A stretch of 12,376 nucleotides of DNA from JACDBE01 sp051002015 (GTDB lineage: Bacteria; Actinomycetota; Acidimicrobiia; Spongiisociales; UBA5794): the NCBI GenBank assembly GCA_051002015.1, contig JBPCMS010000097.1:1-12376 (forward strand), written 5' to 3'. A program made the translations under genes and the position numbers. Below, piece after piece: positions 1 to 9,141 of the stretch (its first letter is position 1; each line of letters starts with the position of its first letter). Under the pieces are notes generated by a model. The model had not been told where the DNA came from, searched no databases, and worked only from the letters and a program-made list of their open reading frames with translations.

Positions 1-1
1 T

Positions 2-946
2 GCCTCGGGCGACCCGATCCGGGTCGGCATCATCAGCTCGACCTCCGGGCCCCTCCAGGGCTACGGCGATCAGTACCTGTCCGGTCTCGAGGCCGGGCTC
101 GCCTACGCCACCGGTGGCACCGGCGCCGTCAACGGCTCGCCGATCGAGTTCGTCATCTCCGATGACGGGGGCGATCCCGAGGCCGCCATCAGCCAGGCGA
201 CCGACCTGGTCGGCCAGGGCGTGACCATCATCGCCGGGACCGTTGTCTCGGGTGTTGCCACCCAGATGGCCGAGTTCGCCGCCGAGAACAACATCCTCTA
301 CATCTCGGGCCCCGCCGCCACCGACGCCATCACCGGCGCCAACGCCAACACCTTCCGCTCCGGTCGGCAGAGCTTCCAGGACGTCGCAACGGCGGCCTCG
401 CTGGTGGAAGGCGATGCTGGGACCGTGCTGGTGTTCGCCCAGGACACCGAGTTCGGCGCCGCCAACATCGCTGCGGTGACCGCGGTGCTCGGGCCCCGCG
501 GGTTCACCGTGGATTCCCTCCTCGTCCCCGCCGCCGAGACCGAGTTCACCGGCTTCGCCGACCAGATCAACCAGGCCGCCCCCGACCTGGTGTTCGTCGC
601 CTGGGCCGGCGAGACCTCAGGCGCCATGTGGCAGGCCCTCAACCAGCAGTCCGTGTTCGACACCGCCCCGGTGGCGACCGGTCTGGGCGACACCGTCACC
701 TGGCCGTTCTACGGCGAGGCGGCCACCGGGCTCAGCTTCCTCAACCACTACTTCGCCGGTGGCCCCGACAACGAGGTCAACGACTACATGGTCGAGAACG
801 CCGAGGTGGTCGACCTGTTCACCCCCGACGGCTTCGTCGCCGCCCAGATGATCGTCCAGGCCCTGTCGGAGGCGGCGCCGGACGATATCGAGGGCATGAT
901 CGCCGCCCTCGAGGGCTGGACGTTCGATGCCCCCAAGGGCGCCTAG
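2..946 (+). CDS. ABC transporter substrate-binding protein (Peripla_BP_6 / LivJ-like), 5' partial, ends at an in-frame amber codon
   Basis: Extracytoplasmic type-1 periplasmic-binding-fold protein that would capture a solute and deliver it to the LivHMGF-type transporter encoded directly downstream. The frame is open from base 2, so the signal peptide and true start lie outside the window. The first visible residues (IRVGIISSTSGPLQGYGDQY) are the classic first beta strand and ligand loop of the Leu/Ile/Val-binding family. Later segments such as VTIIAGTVVSG, ILYISGPAATDAITG and FDAPKGA fit the alternating two-lobe fold. 314 residues are visible. The frame closes at TAG 944-946, about 43 residues short of the natural C-terminus, which continues in the same frame (see next entry). 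Substrate cannot be read from sequence. In such operons it can be an amino acid, an amide, or an aromatic or aliphatic carboxylate. Identity as a binding protein is secure; whether the product is functional is not. Confidence 0.9.
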   Translation, partial: ASGDPIRVGIISSTSGPLQGYGDQYLSGLEAGLAYATGGTGAVNGSPIEFVISDDGGDPEAAISQATDLVGQGVTIIAGTVVSGVATQMAEFAAENNILYISGPAATDAITGANANTFRSGRQSFQDVATAASLVEGDAGTVLVFAQDTEFGAANIAAVTAVLGPRGFTVDSLLVPAAETEFTGFADQINQAAPDLVFVAWAGETSGAMWQALNQQSVFDTAPVATGLGDTVTWPFYGEAATGLSFLNHYFAGGPDNEVNDYMVENAEVVDLFTPDGFVAAQMIVQALSEAAPDDIEGMIAALEGWTFDAPKGA

Positions 947-1078
947 ACCGTCAGGGCCTCGGACCATGCGATGATCCAGCCCATGTTCACCGTCAGCCTG
1001 GTCGACAGCAACGGCGTCCTCGAGGCCGAGCTGTTGGGCACGCTGGAGGGCGACGCCACCGCTCCCCCCGAGGCCTGA
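944..1078 (+). other. In-frame C-terminal tail of the binding protein beyond the amber stop
   Basis: Reading through TAG 944-946 in the same frame gives 43 more residues up to TGA 1076-1078, beginning TVRASDHAMIQPMFTVSLVD. Family members commonly end with a segment of the form F(D/E)GPxGxxTIRxxDHxxxQPMF, so the part before the stop (EGWTFDAPKGA) and the part after it join into one conserved motif. A single-base change at the first or second codon position (for example CAG, GAG, AAG, TGG or TCG to TAG) would explain the stop. The tail's base composition matches the gene. It may be a real nonsense mutation, a sequencing error, or a readthrough site. The continuity of the motif is seen directly; the cause is inference. 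Confidence 0.8.
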
Positions 1079-1097
1079 GCCCAAAGGTTTCGGCGTC

Positions 1098-1880
1098 ATG
1101 ACCGACACCTCGCCCCGCCCCGCCGTGACCGGCCCACCCGTACTCCGGGTGTCCGATCTCGGCTGGGGCGTGGGCGGGTTGGTCATCGTCGACGGTATCG
1201 ACCTCGACATCGCCTCCGGCGAGTTCGTCTCGGTGATCGGACCCAACGGTGCGGGCAAGACCAGTCTGATCAACCTCATCTCAGGGGTGTACCAGCCCAG
1301 GGCGGGCTCGGTCGAGCTGCTCGGAGAGGACGTCACCGGCCTCCGCGCCGCCGATCGCACCAGACGCGGCCTGGGCCGCACCTTCCAGACCTCAAGCCTA
1401 TTCCTGGGGCTGAGCGTCGCCGAGAACGTCCGGCTCGCCTCCCAGGCAGCCATCGGCGGCAGCCTCGATCTGTTCAGCGCCCCACGCGACGACGACGAGG
1501 CCACCAACCGGGCGGGGGACGCCCTGGGACAGGTGGGGCTCACCGAACGGAGCGGCGAGCTGGTGGGTGAGCTCTCCCACGGCGACAAGCGCAAGCTGGA
1601 GCTGGCCGTGGTGCTCGCCGCCGACCCCAAGGTGCTCCTCCTCGACGAGCCGACCGCAGGGGTATCGGTCGAGGAGACCGTGCCCCTGGTCGAGCTCATC
1701 CAGTCGGTCCACCGCGCCGGTACCGCGATCCTCATGGTCGAGCACCGTATGGAGTTCGTCGTCGACGTCTCCGACCGTATCGCCGTCATGCACCAGGGGA
1801 TGCTGCTCACGGCCGGCACCCCCGCCGAGGTGATGGCCGACGAGACCGTCCGCACCGCCTATCTGGGGGGCCGCACATGA
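1098..1880 (+). CDS. livG: Branched-chain amino acid-type (HAAT) ABC transporter ATP-binding protein, LivG-like
   Basis: Cytoplasmic ATPase subunit that pairs with the LivF-like protein to power solute import. 260 residues, a normal length for LivG. Walker A is GPNGAGKT at residues 48-55, the Q-loop is in RTFQTS (about 95-100), the signature is LSHGDKR at 159-165, Walker B is VLLLDEP at 179-185, and the switch histidine is in VEHRME (H216). The non-canonical LSHGD/LSYGD signature and a long helical insertion are typical of LivG rather than LivF. The ATG lies 19 bases after the distal stop of the binding-protein frame, with only a weak purine tract (AAAGG, 1082-1086) upstream. The stop overlaps the next start by 4 bases (ATGA 1877-1880). 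The symbol reflects family membership, not proven leucine transport. Confidence 0.93.
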   Translation: MTDTSPRPAVTGPPVLRVSDLGWGVGGLVIVDGIDLDIASGEFVSVIGPNGAGKTSLINLISGVYQPRAGSVELLGEDVTGLRAADRTRRGLGRTFQTSSLFLGLSVAENVRLASQAAIGGSLDLFSAPRDDDEATNRAGDALGQVGLTERSGELVGELSHGDKRKLELAVVLAADPKVLLLDEPTAGVSVEETVPLVELIQSVHRAGTAILMVEHRMEFVVDVSDRIAVMHQGMLLTAGTPAEVMADETVRTAYLGGRT

Positions 1881-2575
1881 GCGCGGTAAACATCACAGGG
1901 CTCAACGTGTGGCGGGGCGAGGCCCACGTGCTGCACGGGGTCGAGTTCAACGTCCCCGAGAACGGGGTCACCGCCATGCTGGGCCGCAACGGGGTCGGCA
2001 AGACCACAACGCTGCTGGCGATGATGGGTCTCCTCCCCGCCACCGGGTCCATCGAGGTCGGCGGCGAGGAGCTGCTCGGCACCCCGACCCATCTCGTCGC
2101 CAGGCGGGGCATCGGCTACGTCCCCGAGGACCGCGAGGTCTTCGCAGGCCTCACCGTTGCCGAGAACCTGAGGCTGGCGGAGCGCCCGGGCGAGGAGCAC
2201 CGATACGACCTGGTCTACCAGCTGTTCCCCGATCTCCAAGCTCGCACCGAACAGGCGGCGGGCACCCTGTCGGGCGGCCAGCAGCAGATGGTCGCCCTGG
2301 CCAGGGCCCTGCTCAACCCCAACCGGCTGCTCCTCATCGACGAGCCCACCAAGGGGCTCGCCCCCATCGTCATCGAGCACGTGGTGGAGGCGCTGGTCCA
2401 CGCCACCTCGAACGCGACGGTGCTGCTGGTGGAGCAGAACCTGTGGGTAGCCGCTCACCTCGCCCGCTCTGCCATCGTGCTCGATCACGGCGAGGTGGTG
2501 TACGCCGGCGACATGGAGCCGCTCGCCACCGACCCCGCCCTCGCCGGGAAGTACCTGGGGGTCGAGGTCCGGTGA
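1877..2575 (+). CDS. livF: Branched-chain amino acid-type (HAAT) ABC transporter ATP-binding protein, LivF-like
   Basis: Second cytoplasmic ATPase of the importer, expected to form a heterodimer with the LivG-like subunit. 232 residues, standard for LivF. Walker A is GRNGVGKT (36-43), the VPEDREVF segment (82-89) is the LivF-type Q-loop region, the signature is LSGGQQQ (131-137) and Walker B is LLLIDEP (151-157). The switch position reads VEQN (glutamine, residue 187), which is usual in LivF. The start ATG sits inside the stop of livG (ATGA), and the gene's own stop overlaps the GTG of the permease gene (GTGA 2572-2575), so all these subunits are probably translationally coupled. No damaged residues are seen. 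Confidence 0.93.
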   Translation: MSAVNITGLNVWRGEAHVLHGVEFNVPENGVTAMLGRNGVGKTTTLLAMMGLLPATGSIEVGGEELLGTPTHLVARRGIGYVPEDREVFAGLTVAENLRLAERPGEEHRYDLVYQLFPDLQARTEQAAGTLSGGQQQMVALARALLNPNRLLLIDEPTKGLAPIVIEHVVEALVHATSNATVLLVEQNLWVAAHLARSAIVLDHGEVVYAGDMEPLATDPALAGKYLGVEVR

Positions 2576-3456
2576 GCAGCTTCGTCCTCTACACCGCCAC
2601 CGGGCTCGGTCTGGCCGGGCTGTACTTCCTGCTCGCCTCCGGACTCTCCCTCATCTTCGGTCTGATGAACGTCCTCAACCTGGCCCACGGCGCCTTCTTC
2701 GCCGCGGGCGGGTACGCCGCCTGGTGGGTCATGGACTCGATCGACGCCGTCCCCATCGGGCCCCGGTTCCTGATCGCCGTGGTGGCGGCGGCGGCGGTTG
2801 GCATCGTCTCCGGCGTCCTGGTCGAACGGGGGCTGATCCGCCGTCTGTACGGCCACCACGTCGACCAGATCCTGCTCACCATCGGGCTGGGGATCGCCGC
2901 GGTTGCCCTGATGGGAGCCTGGTTCAGCTACGACCCGCGGCTCCTCACCCAGCCCGACTGGTTCATCCGCACCACCAACATCGCCGGGGCGAACGTCCCC
3001 AACAGCCGGCTCCTCATCTTCGGTGTTGCGGTGCTGTTCCTGGTCGGTCTCCTGCTGTTCCTCGCCAGGACCCGTCACGGGCTGATCATCAGGGCCGGGG
3101 TGGAGAACCCGTCCATGGTCAGGGCACTCGGCATCGACGTCTCCCGCAGCTTCACCCTGGTGTTCGCCGTCGGCGGGATGCTGGCCGGGGTGGGTGGCGC
3201 CCTCGGTGCCGTGTACTTCAACGGCGTCAGCCCCAGCCTGGGGACCAGCCAGCTGATCTTTGCCTTCATCGTCGTCGTGATCGGCGGGCTCGGTTCGGTG
3301 ACGGGCACCGCGGTGGCGGCGGTGCTGGTCTCCCTCACCCAGATCTACGTCAACAACTACCTCGCCACCGGGATGGGCTCGGTGTCTGTGGTGGTGCTGC
3401 TCGCCCTGGTCCTGCTGGTCAGGCCCCAGGGTCTGATGGGGAAGGCGTTGGCGTGA
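2572..3456 (+). CDS. livH: HAAT-family ABC transporter permease, LivH-like
   Basis: Inner-membrane permease subunit. 294 residues from GTG 2572. This start is chosen because it overlaps the livF stop as GTGA and the protein then begins directly with the family's first helix (SSFVLYTATGLGLAGLYFLL); the frame is open further upstream, but that extension is a livF shadow. About eight hydrophobic helices are visible. Family marks are NLAHG at 36-40, the EAA-like cytoplasmic loop RAGVENPSMVRALGIDV at 174-190, which contacts the ATPases, and a C-terminal VRPQGLMGK. The gene overlaps the LivM-like permease gene by 4 bases (GTGA 3453-3456). Confidence 0.92.
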   Translation: MSSFVLYTATGLGLAGLYFLLASGLSLIFGLMNVLNLAHGAFFAAGGYAAWWVMDSIDAVPIGPRFLIAVVAAAAVGIVSGVLVERGLIRRLYGHHVDQILLTIGLGIAAVALMGAWFSYDPRLLTQPDWFIRTTNIAGANVPNSRLLIFGVAVLFLVGLLLFLARTRHGLIIRAGVENPSMVRALGIDVSRSFTLVFAVGGMLAGVGGALGAVYFNGVSPSLGTSQLIFAFIVVVIGGLGSVTGTAVAAVLVSLTQIYVNNYLATGMGSVSVVVLLALVLLVRPQGLMGKALA

Positions 3457-4463
3457 GGCGGCTCGTCATCTTCCTGGTCGTTGCGGGGTTGCTCGCCGTT
3501 GCCCCCTTCGTCCCGCTGGGGATCCCGGTCCTGTTCACCAACGCCGTCAACAGCCCGGGCACCCTGCAGGTGCTGGCGTCGGCGCTGGTTCTGGCCGCCC
3601 TCGCCGTGTCGTACGACATCATCTTCGGCATCACCGGGCTGTTGAGCTTCGGCCATGCGCTCCCCTTCGCCCTCGGGGTGTACGGGACCAACCTGCTGAT
3701 GATCCACGCCGGGCTCACCTACCCGGTGGCGGCGGTGATGTCGCTGCTGACCGGCCTGGTGGTGGCCGTCGTGCTCGGCTCGGTGGCGCTGCGCACCAGT
3801 GGCGTCGCCTTCGCCATGGTCACCCTTGCCTTCGCCGAGGCCTTCTCGCTGCTGGTGCTCACCGACCCGATCCGCAAGCTGGGCGGCGAGGAGGGCCTCC
3901 CGGTGGCGTCCGAACAGGTCCCCGACCTGTTCAGGGGCGTGGTCAACACCCGCAACATCTACTGGCTGGCCCTCGCTCTTGCCGTCTTCACCTACCTGGC
4001 AGCCCGCCGAGTGGTCACCTCGAGGGCAGGTCGGGTGTTCGAGGCCATCCGTGAGAACGAGCCGAGGGTGGAGATGATGGGTCTCCGCCCCTTCCCCTTC
4101 AAGCTGGCCTCGTATCTCATCGCATCGGGGCTTGCCGCCCTGTGCGGGTCGGTGTACCTCCTGGTGGTGCGGGGCGCCAACGTCGGGACCACCACCCCGG
4201 ACTTCACCCTCGCCATCCTGGTGATGGTGGTGCTGGGCGGGGCCGGCAAGCTGTGGGGCGCAGCCATCGGCGGCTTCGTCTACGGGATCCTCACCCTGCG
4301 GTTGTCCGCAGTAGCCACCTCTGACGCCATCGACAGCCTGCCCAACTGGCTGTCCGGGCCGCTCTCCGAGCCGCTGTTCGTGCTCGGCACCCTGTTCATC
4401 CTGCTGGTGCTGTTCGTCCCCGGTGGTCTCAGCGCCATCGGCTCCCGGTTGCGCAGGACATGA
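3453..4463 (+). CDS. livM: HAAT-family ABC transporter permease, LivM-like
   Basis: Second inner-membrane permease, partner of the LivH-like subunit. 336 residues from GTG 3453, the start that overlaps the livH stop. The LivM core is clear: the conserved YDIIFGITGLLSFGHALPF at about 54-72, the periplasmic GGEEGLP segment (144-150) that replaces the usual T-G-G-x-x-G motif, and an EAA-like loop around AIRENEPRVEMMGL (198-211) followed by KLASYLIASGLAALCGSVY. It ends FVPGGLSAIGSRLRRT, as LivM proteins typically do. The stop overlaps the start of the hydrolase gene (ATGA 4460-4463), placing the enzymes in the same transcript as the transporter. Confidence 0.92.
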   Translation: MRRLVIFLVVAGLLAVAPFVPLGIPVLFTNAVNSPGTLQVLASALVLAALAVSYDIIFGITGLLSFGHALPFALGVYGTNLLMIHAGLTYPVAAVMSLLTGLVVAVVLGSVALRTSGVAFAMVTLAFAEAFSLLVLTDPIRKLGGEEGLPVASEQVPDLFRGVVNTRNIYWLALALAVFTYLAARRVVTSRAGRVFEAIRENEPRVEMMGLRPFPFKLASYLIASGLAALCGSVYLLVVRGANVGTTTPDFTLAILVMVVLGGAGKLWGAAIGGFVYGILTLRLSAVATSDAIDSLPNWLSGPLSEPLFVLGTLFILLVLFVPGGLSAIGSRLRRT

Positions 4464-5238
4464 CCCGGTACACGGACACCGCCGTCTCCATCGCCTGGGA
4501 GGAGACCGGGGAGGGATCCCCTCTGCTCCTCATCCACGGGCTCGGCTATGCCCGGTGGGGATGGGGTCCGATGCTCGGGCTGCTGGCCGAGCGGTTCCGG
4601 GTGATCATCTTCGACAACCGCGGGATCGGCGGGTCGTCGGTGCCCGCCGGCCCCTACACGATCCCCGCCAAGGCGGGCGACGCCGCCGCCGTGCTCGACG
4701 GCGCCGGGGTGGACCGGGCCCACGTCATCGGCACCTCGCTCGGCGGCATGATCGCCCAGGAGCTCACCCTGGCCGCCCCGCAGCGGGTGGACCGGTTGGT
4801 GCTGATGTGCACCACCCCCGGCTCCACCGGGGGCTATCCCGTCCCCGACGCCACCGCCATGCTCCTTGCCCGGGCCGCCACCTGGGACCCGATGGTGGCG
4901 CTGCGCCGCTTCGTCGAGAACGCCCTCTCCCCCCATCCCTCCCCCGCCCTGGTCGAGGAGATCATGGCCCTCCGCCTGGCCAACCCCCAGGAGGCGGCGG
5001 GGTGGGCGGCGCAGGCGGCGGCGGGTGCCGGCTACGACGGCGGCGACCATCCCGGCGCCATCACCGCCCCCACCCTGGTGATGTCCGGCACGGCCGACAG
5101 CGTTGTCGACTACCGCAACTCCGAGGTGCTGGCAGGGATGATCCCCGGCGCCACCCTCCAATTGGTCCCGGACGCAGGGCACCTGTTCTTCTGGGAGCGC
5201 CCCGAAACCGTGACCGATGCCGTCCTCGGGTTCCTCAC

Positions 5239-5242
<4 letters not shown>
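4460..5242 (+). CDS. Alpha/beta-fold hydrolase
   Basis: Soluble serine hydrolase, 260 residues, close to the usual 250-300 of the AB_hydrolase_1 group (3-oxoadipate enol-lactonase, esterase and haloperoxidase-like enzymes). The complete catalytic set is visible: oxyanion-hole HG at 26-27 (LLLIHGLGY), FDNRGIGGS at 51-59, nucleophile elbow GTSLGG with S93, acid D213 in SGTADSVV, and H241 in PDAGHLFFWERP. A helical cap lies between about 125 and 195. No signal peptide, so it should act in the cytoplasm. It sits between the importer and a CoA ligase with 4-base overlaps on both sides. A reasonable inference is that it opens an ester or lactone in the imported compound, giving the acid used by the ligase. 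Substrate unknown. Confidence 0.9.
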
Positions 5243-6727
<1,485 letters not shown>

Positions 6728-6738
<11 letters not shown>

Positions 6739-7369
6739 GGCCTGGGTCGCCGGTGACGCCCCCACCCCCACCTCTGTCGACGGGGTCACCCTTTCGCCCC
6801 GAGGGGAGCGGACGAGGGCAGCACTGCTCGAGGCTTCCGAGGAGGTGTTCGGAGAGGTCGGCTGGGAGCGGGCCTCGATCGTCAAGATCACCGAGCGGGC
6901 CGGGGTCAGCCAGGGCACCTTCTACCGATACTTCCTCTCCAAGCAGGCCATCTTCGACGAGCTGGTCATCGACCTGAACCGCAGGGTGCGGCGGGCCATG
7001 GCCGAGGGATCGGCGCCGGGCAGAACCAGGGCCGAGATCGAGCGGGGCGGATTCGAGGGGTTCTTCCGGTTCACCGCCGAGCATCCGGCGTTGTACCGGG
7101 TGATCCGCCAGGCCGAATTCGCCTCCCCAACCGCCCTGCGCCTTCACTACGAGCGAATCGCCGCCGGATACCGGCAGGCGCTGCAGCGGTCGATGGAGAA
7201 GGGCGAGATCGCCTCGGGCGACCCCGAGGTCCTGGCGTATGCCCTGATGGGCATCGGAGAGTTGATCGGGATGCGGTGGATCCTGTGGAACGAGGAAGGC
7301 CATATGCCGACGGAGGTCATCGACGAGCTGATGCGGTTCGTCCAGCGGGGACTGGAGGCGACATCGTGA
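6728..7369 (+). CDS. TetR/AcrR-family transcriptional regulator
   Basis: One-component repressor-type regulator, 213 residues from ATG 6728. After a roughly 25-residue proline-rich leader, the DNA-binding domain spans about 26-75: RGERTRAALLEASEEVFGEV, then WERASIVKITERAGVSQGTFYRYFLSKQAIF, which is the standard TetR helix-turn-helix with TFYRYF in the recognition helix. The C-terminal domain (about 85-213, including FFRFTAEHPALYRVIRQAEF) resembles the ligand-binding part of regulators of fatty-acid and aromatic-acid genes. The gene is embedded in the operon: it overlaps the synthetase gene by 11 bases and the next gene by 4 bases. It may repress its own operon and be released by an acyl-CoA or substrate. 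The operon promoter lies outside the window, so no operator can be inspected. Confidence 0.92.
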
Positions 7370-8370
7370 GATCGGTCGGATTGGCAGCCACCGCCTCCTA
7401 TCTCCCCGAGCGGTGGATGAGTGCGGACGAGCTCGCCTCCGCCACGGGGATCCCCGAGCACATCGTGGTCGACCGGTTCGGGCTGCGGGGCAAGCACATC
7501 GCCGCCGAGGACGAGCACGTCTCCCACATGGCGGTGTCCGCCGCCACCGCCCTGCTCACCGAGGGCGACATCGACCCGGCGTCGCTCGACGCCGTCGTCT
7601 ACTTCGGCTCGACCTGGAAGGACTACCAGGTGTGGCAGGCGGCGCCCCACATCACCCACCGCCTCGGTGCCGTCAACGCCTTCGCCCTCGAACTCGACTA
7701 CATGTCGTGCGGCTCACCGGTGGTGGTGCGGGTGGTGCGCGACCTGCTCAGGGCCGAGCCGGAGCTGAACCGGATCCTGGCGGTGGCGGCGTGCCGGGAG
7801 TCCCAGCTCCTCGACTACCGCAACGAGCGGGCCCGGTTCATGTTCACCTTCGGCGACGGGGCGGTCGCCGCCCTGTTCGAGGGCGACGCCGACCGCCGCC
7901 TGATCCTCGGCGCCCACATGATCTCCGACGGATCGTTCTCGCTCGACGTCAAGGTCCCCGCAGGCGGCTCGGTCGAGCCGCCGTCGATGGCGTCGATCGA
8001 AGGCAGGCGCCACTACCTCGACGTCCCCGATCCGCCGTCGATGAAGGAGCGGCTCGACCCGGTCAGCCTCCCCAACTTCGTGACGGCGGCGCAGGAGGCG
8101 GTGCGCAAGTCGGGGGCCTCGCTCGACGAGGTGGCACTGATGTGCGGCATCCACATGAAGCGGTCGATGCACAACGAGATCTGCGCCGCGCTCGGGGTGG
8201 ATCCGGAGCGGGCGATCTACCTCGACGACACCGGCCACATGAGCGGGGTCGATCCGCTCTTCGCCCTCGACCGGGCGTGGCGGACGGGGCGGCTCGACGA
8301 GGGGGATCTGGTGTTGCTGCTCGCCGCCGGAACCGGATACACCTGGGCCGCCGCCTGCATCCGGTGGTGA
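7366..8370 (+). CDS. 3-oxoacyl-ACP synthase III-like (thiolase-fold) protein
   Basis: Thiolase-superfamily enzyme of the KAS III/FabH type, 334 residues from GTG 7366. That start overlaps the tetR stop (GTGA) and follows GGAGG at 7354-7358. The N-terminus SVGLAATASYLPERWMS matches the FabH beginning (G-x-x-x-YLP). The active-site cysteine is C115 in DYMSCGSP and the histidine is H263 in GIHMKRSMHN. The third catalytic position, normally Asn in GNTSA, is occupied by His: TGHMSG with H291. This departure from the Cys-His-Asn triad suggests a different acceptor or a reaction other than classical decarboxylative condensation. It is the last gene of the operon and so probably acts on the CoA thioester made by the synthetase. 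Possibilities include acyl transfer, thiolytic cleavage or condensation; none is proven. Confidence 0.88.
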   Translation: MRSVGLAATASYLPERWMSADELASATGIPEHIVVDRFGLRGKHIAAEDEHVSHMAVSAATALLTEGDIDPASLDAVVYFGSTWKDYQVWQAAPHITHRLGAVNAFALELDYMSCGSPVVVRVVRDLLRAEPELNRILAVAACRESQLLDYRNERARFMFTFGDGAVAALFEGDADRRLILGAHMISDGSFSLDVKVPAGGSVEPPSMASIEGRRHYLDVPDPPSMKERLDPVSLPNFVTAAQEAVRKSGASLDEVALMCGIHMKRSMHNEICAALGVDPERAIYLDDTGHMSGVDPLFALDRAWRTGRLDEGDLVLLLAAGTGYTWAAACIRW

Positions 8371-8424
8371 CATGAGCGCACGGCGCCCTTCCCATCTACC
8401 GCTAACTCGGATGATCTGACTGAC

Positions 8425-8666
8425 ATGCCGGATATCGCCGCAGCGGACGCAGCACGCAACTTCTCCAATCTCCTTGACGCCGTCGAGCACCGCGGGGCCG
8501 AGTACACGATCGTTCGCAGGGGCCGCGCCTCGCCCATCTGGAGCCGGTGGCGAACGGACGCGGCGCCGATCTCAAGGACCGGCTCCGCCGCATCCGTCCC
8601 GATCGGGCCTGGGCGGACGACCTGGCCAGGGTCAGGGGGATCCTCGAGATCGACGCGCGCGGATGA
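8425..8666 (+). pseudogene. Phd/YefM-type antitoxin gene, broken by a one-base frameshift
   Basis: Codons from ATG 8425 read MPDIAAADAARNFSNLLDAV and on through VEHRGAEYTIVRRGR, the N-terminal DNA-binding half of a Phd/YefM antitoxin. After GGC CGC GCC (8521-8529) the frame becomes nonsense (ASPIWSRW) and runs on to about 8760. One base out of phase, the text from 8532 reads AHLEPVANGRGADLKDRLRR followed by a C-terminal RPDRAWADDLARVRGILEID, stopping at TGA 8664-8666. Restoring one base after 8529 (GCC-GTC-GCC-CAT) gives the family's usual GR(A/P)VAHLEPV and an intact 80-residue protein. The stop overlaps an ATG (ATGA), as in antitoxin-toxin pairs. Antitoxins of this type bind and silence a PIN or Doc/YoeB-type toxin and repress their operon; here only remains of a partner are seen. 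Either true decay or a sequencing deletion. Confidence 0.8.
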
Positions 8667-8692
8667 ACCGGCTCGGGGACTCAACCGGCTAG
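8663..8692 (+). pseudogene. Possible 5' stub of a lost PIN-type toxin gene
   Basis: ATG 8663 overlaps the restored antitoxin stop and opens a nine-codon frame, MNRLGDSTG, ended by TAG 8690-8692. Many VapC/PIN toxins begin M-x-R-(L/V)-x-x-DSTVLID, so MNRL-DST resembles that start with the rest deleted. The stub ends exactly where the convergent minus-strand gene ends (8689). The match is short and could be chance. Confidence 0.3.
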
Positions 8693-9141
8693 GCCCGGAT
8701 ACCCCTGCGTTCGACCTCGTCGAGTATGGCGCGGTCGCTCCACTGCATCAGCTCGGGTGACCAGGGCAGACCATCCACCCCGGAGGGCCGGGCGAGGCGG
8801 CCGGTGAGCAGCTCCTCGACCCGGTCGCGCAGGGTTCGGGCCCAGGCCCGGCCTGACGCCTCGGCCTCGGCGGTGAGGGTGCCGTCGCCGTTGGCGGTGA
8901 ACACCTTGGCGTTGATCATCGGACGATCCCTGCTCCCCCGCTCGCCGTAGACCAGGACCACCGAGCCGACCGGCACGTCCTGGATCCCGCCGGCGGCGAT
9001 GAACTCGCCCTCGTATGCCCATCCGGTGCCCAGGGACCCGTCGACGTTGGTGACCACCTTGGCCCAGTTCTTGCCACGCTCGTCCCCGAGCTGGGGGATG
9101 TCGACGGCGACCAGGGGGACCGCCCCGTTCAGACGCCCCAC
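8689..9141 (-). CDS. Conserved-looking hypothetical protein, 150 residues
   Basis: I do not recognise this family. The start is taken as GTG at 9141-9139, inside the last codons of the upstream membrane-protein gene (13-base overlap); the frame is open further upstream only as a shadow of that gene. The protein is soluble, without signal peptide or membrane helix. Its first part looks beta-rich (VPLVAVDIPQLGDERGKNWA, VGSVVLVYGERGS, MINAKVFTANGDGTLTAEAE). A helix SGRAWARTLRDRVEELLTG (about 96-114) follows, then a tail containing LPWSPELMQWSDRAILDEVE. Regular codon use and the overlap with its neighbour support a real gene, co-transcribed with the DUF2269-like protein. No catalytic motif is evident. 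Confidence 0.65.
   Translation of the reverse strand: MGRLNGAVPLVAVDIPQLGDERGKNWAKVVTNVDGSLGTGWAYEGEFIAAGGIQDVPVGSVVLVYGERGSRDRPMINAKVFTANGDGTLTAEAEASGRAWARTLRDRVEELLTGRLARPSGVDGLPWSPELMQWSDRAILDEVERRGIRA

Noticed and set aside
1572..1592. Non-canonical ABC signature LSHGD in the LivG-like ATPase as a sign of damage
   Set aside because: LSHGD/LSYGD is the usual form in LivG subunits.
617..1855. 412-codon open frame on the - strand
   Set aside because: It lies antisense to the binding protein and livG, with low-complexity Ser/Arg and Asp/Gly/Val content and no motif; long antisense frames are expected in GC-rich coding DNA.
4280..5182. 300-codon - strand frame rich in Gly, His and Val
   Set aside because: Antisense shadow of livM and the hydrolase, whose catalytic motifs are intact in the + frame.
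8372..8419. Fifteen-codon frame (MSARRPSHLPLTRMI) between the KAS III-like gene and the antitoxin
   Set aside because: Too short, no ribosome binding site, no family resemblance.
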